Under the pieces are notes generated by a model, which saw nothing but the letters and a program-made list of their open reading frames with translations, was not told the DNA's origin and ran no database searches. From positions 1 through 35,256 of the forward strand of contig CAMVJD010000030.1 of NCBI GenBank assembly GCA_947167715.1: DNA of 35,256 nt, written 5' to 3'. Below, piece after piece: positions 30,497 to 35,256 of the stretch; within the stretch, counting starts at the first letter, position 1; every line of letters starts with the position of its first letter. This DNA comes from an uncultured Eubacteriaceae bacterium. Lineage in GTDB: Bacteria > Bacillota > Clostridia > Lachnospirales > CAG-274. A program made the translations under genes and the position numbers.

Positions 30497-31423
30497 ATGG
30501 TATCGGTTGCATTAACGGAAATTGCAAAAAATTTTGATTTAACAAACCTTACCGAGGACATTCCGATAGACGAAATACAGATATCTATCCCCGAGGTAAA
30601 CCGTCCTGCGTTACAGTTGGCAGGGTTTTACGATTATTTTTTAAGTGAGCGCTTACAGGTGATAGGTCTTGTGGAGCATACCTATCTTTCAAAGCTGGCG
30701 CCCGAGTTCAGGCAGGACACGCTTAACAAGCTGTTTTCGCACAAAATGCCCTGCGTGATACTCACCCGCAGTCTGGAGCCGCACCCCGAGATGCTGTTTT
30801 ATGCAAAGGAAAATAAAATACCCGTTTTGCGCTCGGCAGAGACCACATCGGAGTTTGTCAGCGAGATACAGAAATATCTTAAGGTAGAGCTGGCACCGTC
30901 TACCACGATGCACGGTGTTTTGGTGGATATCTACGGCGAGGGCGTTCTTATTATGGGCGAAAGCGGCATAGGCAAAAGCGAGACCGCGCTGGAGCTGGTA
31001 AAAAGGGGTCACCGCCTTGTGGCGGATGATGCGGTGGAGATAAAAAAGGTATCGCATACCACCCTTGTGGGCAGCTGCCCCGAGCTTATCCGCTATTTTA
31101 TCGAGGTACGCGGTATAGGCATTATAAACGTAAAGCAGATGTTCGGCGTACAGTCGGTCAAGGACACTATGGCGATAGACCTTATAGTTAAATTTGAGCT
31201 TTGGGAAAAGGGTAAGGTTTACGACCGTGTCGGCCTTACCGAGGAATATATGGATATTCTGGGCAGCAAGGTAGTCTGCCATACAATACCCGTGCGCCCC
31301 GGCCGAAATTTGGCTATGATATGCGAAAGTGCCGCAGTAAACTGCCGTCAGAAAAAAATGGGCTACAACGCGGCGCAGGCGCTTACGGATGCAATTATGA
31401 AGGACGCTATGAAAAATAAATAA
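30497..31423 (+). CDS. hprK: HPr kinase/phosphorylase
   Basis: HprK (308 residues) phosphorylates and dephosphorylates Ser46 of HPr, setting carbon catabolite repression in Gram-positive bacteria. The N-terminal domain (~1-130) is followed by the catalytic core with Walker A GESGIGKS (154-161), the TALELVKRGHRLVADDAV segment, and the HprK signature EVRGIGIINVKQMFG (203-217). Length is typical. ATG at 30497 is chosen with AAAGGA nine bases upstream. A TTG 21 bases earlier overlaps that site. It heads an operon with glucokinase and cell-wall genes and has its own promoter. Confidence 0.96.
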   Translation: MVSVALTEIAKNFDLTNLTEDIPIDEIQISIPEVNRPALQLAGFYDYFLSERLQVIGLVEHTYLSKLAPEFRQDTLNKLFSHKMPCVILTRSLEPHPEMLFYAKENKIPVLRSAETTSEFVSEIQKYLKVELAPSTTMHGVLVDIYGEGVLIMGESGIGKSETALELVKRGHRLVADDAVEIKKVSHTTLVGSCPELIRYFIEVRGIGIINVKQMFGVQSVKDTMAIDLIVKFELWEKGKVYDRVGLTEEYMDILGSKVVCHTIPVRPGRNLAMICESAAVNCRQKKMGYNAAQALTDAIMKDAMKNK

Positions 31424-31446
31424 AATACGGAGAGGAATTGAAAATT

Positions 31447-32391
31447 ATGTATTATTTAGGTATAGACCTTGGAGGAACAAATATTACGGCGGGACTTGTG
31501 GAGGAGGACGGAAAGATATTTGCAAAAAAATCTACCCCCACAATGAACGGCAGGCAGGCTGTGGACATTTTGGATGATATGGCCGAGCTTTGCAAAAAAT
31601 TAATGGAAGAAAACAGTCTGACCGAAAAGGATATCAAAAGCCTTGGCATAGGTCTGCCCGGACTTCTGGACAAGAAAAAGGGCGTTGCGGTGTACGCAAA
31701 CAACCTTAATTTTGACAATATAAATGTTGTTAAGGAAATGAAAAAGCGCATTAAATTGCCCGTTTACATAGAAAATGATGCAAACTGCGCGGCTATTGGC
31801 GAAAACACCTGCGGTGCGGCCTATGGCGACAAAAATGTTATTTATGTTACCCTCGGCACGGGCGTGGGCGCAGGCATTATCCTTGACGGCAAGGTGTTTG
31901 ACGGCGCCTTTGGCGGCGGTGGTGAGGCAGGTCACATGGTTATAGAGGCCTACGGCGAAATGTGTACCTGCGGCAGAAAGGGCTGTTGGGAGGCCTATGC
32001 CTCGGCAAATGCCTTAAGGCGTGAGGGCAGGATAGCTGCCGCAAAGTACCCCACAAGCAAAATTTTTCAAATGGTGGACGGCGATATAAGGCTTATTGAC
32101 GCCAAAACCGTTTTTGATGCCGCAGACGAGGGCGACGAGGTGGCGCAGGATATAGTTAAGCGCTATCAGACCTATGTTGCGATAGGCCTTGTAAACCTTG
32201 TAAATATTTTCGAGCCCGAGGCCATTATAATAGGCGGCGGTATCTGCGCAAGGGGCAGCAAGCTTGTAGACCCCATTATAGAAATTTTAAATTCAAGGGT
32301 ATACGGCGGCAAGCTTAAGACTAAAATAGCTATAGCCACACTCGGCAATGATGCGGGCGTGGTAGGCGCGGCTATGCTTGGGAAGAAGTGA
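31447..32391 (+). CDS. glk: ROK-family glucokinase
   Basis: This 314-residue ROK kinase phosphorylates glucose with ATP. The N-terminal phosphate loop is GIDLGGTNITAGLV, the catalytic Asp lies in YIENDANCAAIGE, and the zinc motif CTCGRKGCWE (CxCGxxGCxE) is intact. TLGTGVGAGII forms the second nucleotide motif. ATG at 31447 suits GGAGAGG about 11 bases upstream; a TTG at 31438 would be too close. Glucose is the usual substrate for this branch, though other hexoses such as ManNAc are possible. It fits the sugar-control role of hprK just upstream. Confidence 0.9.
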   Translation: MYYLGIDLGGTNITAGLVEEDGKIFAKKSTPTMNGRQAVDILDDMAELCKKLMEENSLTEKDIKSLGIGLPGLLDKKKGVAVYANNLNFDNINVVKEMKKRIKLPVYIENDANCAAIGENTCGAAYGDKNVIYVTLGTGVGAGIILDGKVFDGAFGGGGEAGHMVIEAYGEMCTCGRKGCWEAYASANALRREGRIAAAKYPTSKIFQMVDGDIRLIDAKTVFDAADEGDEVAQDIVKRYQTYVAIGLVNLVNIFEPEAIIIGGGICARGSKLVDPIIEILNSRVYGGKLKTKIAIATLGNDAGVVGAAMLGKK

Positions 32392-32400
32392 AACTGAACT

Positions 32401-32859
32401 ATGGGAAAAAAAGCAAGGACAGTAATAATGTCTTTAAGTTTGATAAATGAAATTATTATGATAATAATTGCGGCTTTAAGTGCCGCCGCGATACGCAGAA
32501 TTAGTGTCGAGCTGCCCGCGATATACGGGGTAAGGACGGTTTTGTCCCTTATCATCGGTGCGGTGGGCGTGCTGTTTGCCGCTATGGGTCTTAAATGCGT
32601 TTTAAAGGACGAGAAAAATACGCTGCTTTTTGCGGCGCTGTGGTTTGGGCTGATAGCAAATATCATACGCACCGTTTCGATAGGTCTTAACTCGATAATG
32701 CTTTTAAGGACCTTTCATTCCGTTAATGTCAATACGCCGGCGCACGGACAGGTAAACCTATCGCTTTTGCTTACAAGCGGGCGCGGTGTGCTTTGCTTTT
32801 TGCTTGCGGCGCTTATGGTGGCTATGCTGTTTGACCTGTCGGGAAAGGAAGAGAAATAA
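32401..32859 (+). CDS. Four-helix membrane protein, unknown function
   Basis: This 152-residue protein has four strongly hydrophobic segments (~10-30, 45-65, 75-95 and 123-145) joined by short loops. No motif is recognised. It lies nine bases after glk, and its stop overlaps the next gene's ATG (TAATG), so it is translated in the same operon and may work with that membrane protein. Confidence 0.72.
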   Translation: MGKKARTVIMSLSLINEIIMIIIAALSAAAIRRISVELPAIYGVRTVLSLIIGAVGVLFAAMGLKCVLKDEKNTLLFAALWFGLIANIIRTVSIGLNSIMLLRTFHSVNVNTPAHGQVNLSLLLTSGRGVLCFLLAALMVAMLFDLSGKEEK

Positions 32860-33458
32860 TGGATATCGGCATAATAGGCGGCGCCGACGGCCCTACCAAG
32901 GTTTTTATTGCAGGGCATTCAAATGCGGCGATGTTTGGCAGTCTTGCTGTGGCTGCGGTCTTGCTTGTGATTTTTGCCTTTCTTTTTGCAAAATGCCTTA
33001 AGGCGGACGAAAAGAAGCAAAAAATGTTTGTTATCGGTGCGCTTGCGCTGTGTCTTATATATATGGCGCTGTGCTGCGTAAAAATATATGCTGTGGCATA
33101 CATAAATTTTTTTGGTATGTGGGACAAAATTGACCCGACCCAAGCCGAGATAGATGCTTTTATAAGATCGCATTTTGCGTATACAATGCTTTTTGCGGGA
33201 TATTTTGGAATGGGAGTTTTGCTTTCGCTTTGCATAGCATTCGCCGCATTGCGGGGCTTTATGAGTAAAACCGCCAAAAATGTCACTTTTGCACTGTTTT
33301 GTGCGGCGGCGGCTGTGTTTTTGATGGGTACCACAATACACATCGTGGGAAATTTGGGCAGGCCCGATATGGCGTTTGGAATGGCAGCGGTGGGGCTGGT
33401 AGTTATGGCCGCCATAATGCTTGCCAAAATAAACAGAAACGAAAAGCTTGATAATTAA
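32859..33458 (+). CDS. Membrane protein with N-terminal IGIIGGADGPT motif
   Basis: This 199-residue protein starts with DIGIIGGADGPTKVFIAG, a segment strongly resembling a conserved motif of sodium-pumping decarboxylase beta subunits (OadB/GcdB family). The rest is not that family: about five hydrophobic helices (~27-45, 55-75, 103-125, 140-160 and 170-188) with charged loops. The motif is short, so shared ancestry is unproven. It is coupled to the preceding four-helix protein by TAATG overlap. No decarboxylase alpha or gamma gene is nearby. Function unknown. Confidence 0.72.
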   Translation: MDIGIIGGADGPTKVFIAGHSNAAMFGSLAVAAVLLVIFAFLFAKCLKADEKKQKMFVIGALALCLIYMALCCVKIYAVAYINFFGMWDKIDPTQAEIDAFIRSHFAYTMLFAGYFGMGVLLSLCIAFAALRGFMSKTAKNVTFALFCAAAAVFLMGTTIHIVGNLGRPDMAFGMAAVGLVVMAAIMLAKINRNEKLDN

Positions 33459-33485
33459 AGAATAAAATTTAAAGGAAAATAAATT

Positions 33486-34379
33486 ATGAACGAAATTATC
33501 TCAAAACTTACGGAAAAAATGCCCGTTAAGCTTAATGAGCCCTTAAGCCGTCACACCACCTTTAAAATAGGCGGAGCGGCGGATATATTTGCTATGCCGC
33601 GCACGGCGGAGGAGCTTATTTTTGTAATAAGGCTTTGCAGGGAATATAATATCGATCATTATATCATTGGCAACGGCAGTAATCTTTTGGTGCGTGATAA
33701 GGGCTTTCGCGGCTGTATCATCCGTCCCGACCTTAAGGAGCTGTCCCTTGACGGCGGCAGGATAACCGCAGGCGCGGGCGTTATGCTTTCGGCGGCGGCA
33801 CGGCTTGCGGCGGATAATTCGCTTACGGGTATGGAATTTGCCTCGGGCATACCGGGGACTGTCGGCGGCGGTGTTTGTATGAATGCCGGTGCTTACGGCG
33901 GCGAATTAAAGGATATAATAGAATATGTGAAAATTCTCGATACCGATTTGAATATAAAGACCTTAAGCTGTGAGCAGGCGGCCTTTGGCTACCGCACCAG
34001 CGGCATTATGAAAGAAAATGCCATTGTGCTTGAAGCGGCGTTTGTGCTTGAAAAGGGCGACAAGGACGAAATTGTCGGAAAAATGAACACCCTTAACTCG
34101 CAAAGGCGTGAAAAACAGCCCCTTGAATATCCGTCTGCGGGCTCGACCTTTAAACGCCCCGAGGGATATTTTGCGGGCAAGCTGATAGACGACTGCGGCC
34201 TCAGGGGCTTTGCGGTAAATGATGCACAGGTGAGCGAAAAGCATTGCGGCTTTGTGGTAAATAAGGGAAATGCCACCGCAAAGGATGTGCTGGAGCTTAT
34301 GGAAAAGGTGGAACAAAAGGTTTTTGATGAATTTGGCGTAAGGCTTGAACCGGAGGTCAGGATAATAGGGGAGGAGTGA
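33486..34379 (+). CDS. murB: UDP-N-acetylenolpyruvoylglucosamine reductase
   Basis: MurB (297 residues) reduces UDP-GlcNAc-enolpyruvate to UDP-MurNAc with FAD and NADPH, an early cytoplasmic step of peptidoglycan synthesis. LSRHTTFKIGGAADIFAMP and IIGNGSNLLVRDKGFRG are FAD-binding motifs. GIPGTVGGGVCMNAGAYGGE is characteristic, with the catalytic Ser in YPSAGSTFKRPEGYFAGKLI and the catalytic Glu in LEPEVRIIG near the end. Its short form, lacking the third-domain loop, fits type II MurB. AAAGGAAAA precedes the ATG. Confidence 0.96.
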   Translation: MNEIISKLTEKMPVKLNEPLSRHTTFKIGGAADIFAMPRTAEELIFVIRLCREYNIDHYIIGNGSNLLVRDKGFRGCIIRPDLKELSLDGGRITAGAGVMLSAAARLAADNSLTGMEFASGIPGTVGGGVCMNAGAYGGELKDIIEYVKILDTDLNIKTLSCEQAAFGYRTSGIMKENAIVLEAAFVLEKGDKDEIVGKMNTLNSQRREKQPLEYPSAGSTFKRPEGYFAGKLIDDCGLRGFAVNDAQVSEKHCGFVVNKGNATAKDVLELMEKVEQKVFDEFGVRLEPEVRIIGEE

Positions 34380-34385
34380 GTCCCT

Positions 34386-35120
34386 ATGCTTGAAAATACA
34401 TGGAACGGAATTGTAGACTTTATATTTACGGCTGTGGTAATTGTCGGTTATTTTATCCTGCCGCCGTATCTTACCGTGCGAAATATTTTAGATCTGCGAA
34501 AGCCAAAGCGAACAAGGCTGCATCTGGCGCTTACGGTTATATGGGGCGCGTGCTGCTATCGCACCTTATACGGCGTGGTTTCGTTTATGGATATATTTGC
34601 ATCGTTTGATAGGGCTATACCATCCTTTGGTATGCACGAGCCGTTTTCAACGTATTACAGACCCTCCTTGTATCTTTTTGCGGGGGTTGGGCTTGCGGGA
34701 CTTCTGGTCTTGGGCTTTTGTCAAAAATTAAAGGCACCCGTTATAAAAATATTTTGTATAGGGCTTGTGCTTATATTAAATTCGGTAAGTGCTTTAATGT
34801 GTGTGCAGCTTGCGCCTATGATATTTCATCATCCCATTGCGCTGTGTCTGTTTTACGCATATCATTTTAATATATTTGTGCTGTCGGCATCCAATATATG
34901 GCAGACAATAAAGGGTATGGAAAGGTTCAGGGGGCTTGCTGTTCTGGCTTCGGCCACATCTGCGGCGGTGACGGCGTTTTTGCTGTGTACGGCGCTTTCG
35001 TTTACGGGACAGGGCTTTCGCGGTCTGCCCAAGGTATTTACACAAACCTCGGACTGGACACTTTCAAGACAGGTGTCTCCGCCGTCATTTGAGATGTCGC
35101 GGGAAAGATGGATGGATTGA
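34386..35120 (+). CDS. Multi-pass membrane protein, unknown function
   Basis: This 244-residue protein has about six hydrophobic helices (~10-28, 45-65, 92-112, 118-142, 150-170 and 182-205) and a soluble C-terminal tail of ~35 residues. I recognise no family. It begins seven bases after murB, with GGGGAGGAG upstream. It ends two bases before the ATG of the cut-off ORF. Confidence 0.7.
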   Translation: MLENTWNGIVDFIFTAVVIVGYFILPPYLTVRNILDLRKPKRTRLHLALTVIWGACCYRTLYGVVSFMDIFASFDRAIPSFGMHEPFSTYYRPSLYLFAGVGLAGLLVLGFCQKLKAPVIKIFCIGLVLILNSVSALMCVQLAPMIFHHPIALCLFYAYHFNIFVLSASNIWQTIKGMERFRGLAVLASATSAAVTAFLLCTALSFTGQGFRGLPKVFTQTSDWTLSRQVSPPSFEMSRERWMD

Positions 35121-35122
35121 TC

Positions 35123-35212
35123 ATGGGTTTATTTGATAAATTTAAAAAGGCAAAGGTCGTACCCCTGCCGCAAAAGGCTATGGAAACGGTAACAGACGAC
35201 CTTAGTCAATGA
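35123..35212 (+). pseudogene. Short ORF ended by the four-hairpin repeat, probable gene remnant
   Basis: ATG at 35123 opens a 29-codon frame (GLFDKFKKAKVVPLPQKAM... ending DDLSQ) that stops at TGA 35210-35212. That TGA is part of the repeat's conserved GTCAATGATATTCG end, so the reading frame has been closed by the element. The N-terminus looks like the start of a longer soluble protein. A genuine short gene cannot be excluded because downstream sequence is missing. Confidence 0.55.
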
Positions 35213-35256
35213 TATTCGTATTCCGCAGAAATAAATTTCTGCTACATACTCATAAC
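35205..35256 (+). repeat. Four-hairpin repeat, copy 4 (cut by window end)
   Basis: The last 52 bases match the first third of copy 2 without differences, including GCAGAAAT/ATTTCTGC. The rest lies outside the window. The orientation relative to the preceding ORF is the same as for copies 1 and 2. Confidence 0.85.

Overview
This window looks like a chromosomal segment of an anaerobic, spore-forming member of the Clostridia. The evidence is a bofA-spoIIP-cwlD sporulation cluster, glycyl-radical and AdhE-type fermentation genes, a dockerin-bearing pectin esterase, ECF vitamin uptake, HPr kinase and clostridial-style Shine-Dalgarno sites. I cannot name the species from sequence alone. I see no rRNA, tRNA or CRISPR array.

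Layout. (1) 1-3000 is an AT-rich accessory end: a coiled-coil membrane protein, a 48-residue ORF and a large serine recombinase, probably one end of an integrative element. (2) 3070-9850 is metabolic: pflA and a secreted dockerin/CE12 esterase on the minus strand, then adhE and a small-molecule kinase on the plus strand. (3) 9871-15212 holds a MATE transporter divergent from an AraC regulator, followed by a lipoprotein, an Fe-S aldo-keto reductase, a solitary larB and a small lipoprotein. (4) 15262-17105 has a PAP2 phosphatase and an anchored protein of unknown function on the minus strand. (5) 17357-24707 is one tightly packed plus-strand operon: unknown, ispD, a TIM-barrel isomerase, a nadD-yqeK fusion, unknown, rsfS, a HAD phosphatase, a RibU-like S component and rng. 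(6) 24797-28476 is minus strand: rtcB with a long structured leader, then the sporulation operon DUF2508-bofA-spoIIP-cwlD. (7) 29038-35212 is plus strand: an iron alcohol dehydrogenase, hprK, a ROK glucokinase, two membrane proteins, murB, another membrane protein and a cut-off ORF.

The most unusual feature is the non-coding layer. A ~155-bp element made of four successive hairpins occurs four times (3069-3226, 9649-9803, 28778-28992 and 35205 to the window end). Its stems carry paired, compensatory substitutions between copies. Three copies lie in the same orientation directly at a gene's 3' end, and two of those supply the terminal codons or stop codon. Two other families of small TA-flanked, inverted-repeat elements (16236-16397 and 26319-26460) show the same preference for gene ends. 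The rtcB leader has a separate, attenuator-like arrangement: a 25-codon upstream ORF whose last codons pair across a terminator-like hairpin with a T8 tract. Function for both is inference, but the repeats and pairings can be read directly.

The genes suggest a mixed-acid/ethanol fermenter of plant polysaccharide. The esterase deacetylates pectin, glucokinase and HPr kinase handle sugar entry and control, and PflA, AdhE and the second alcohol dehydrogenase serve pyruvate cleavage and redox balance.
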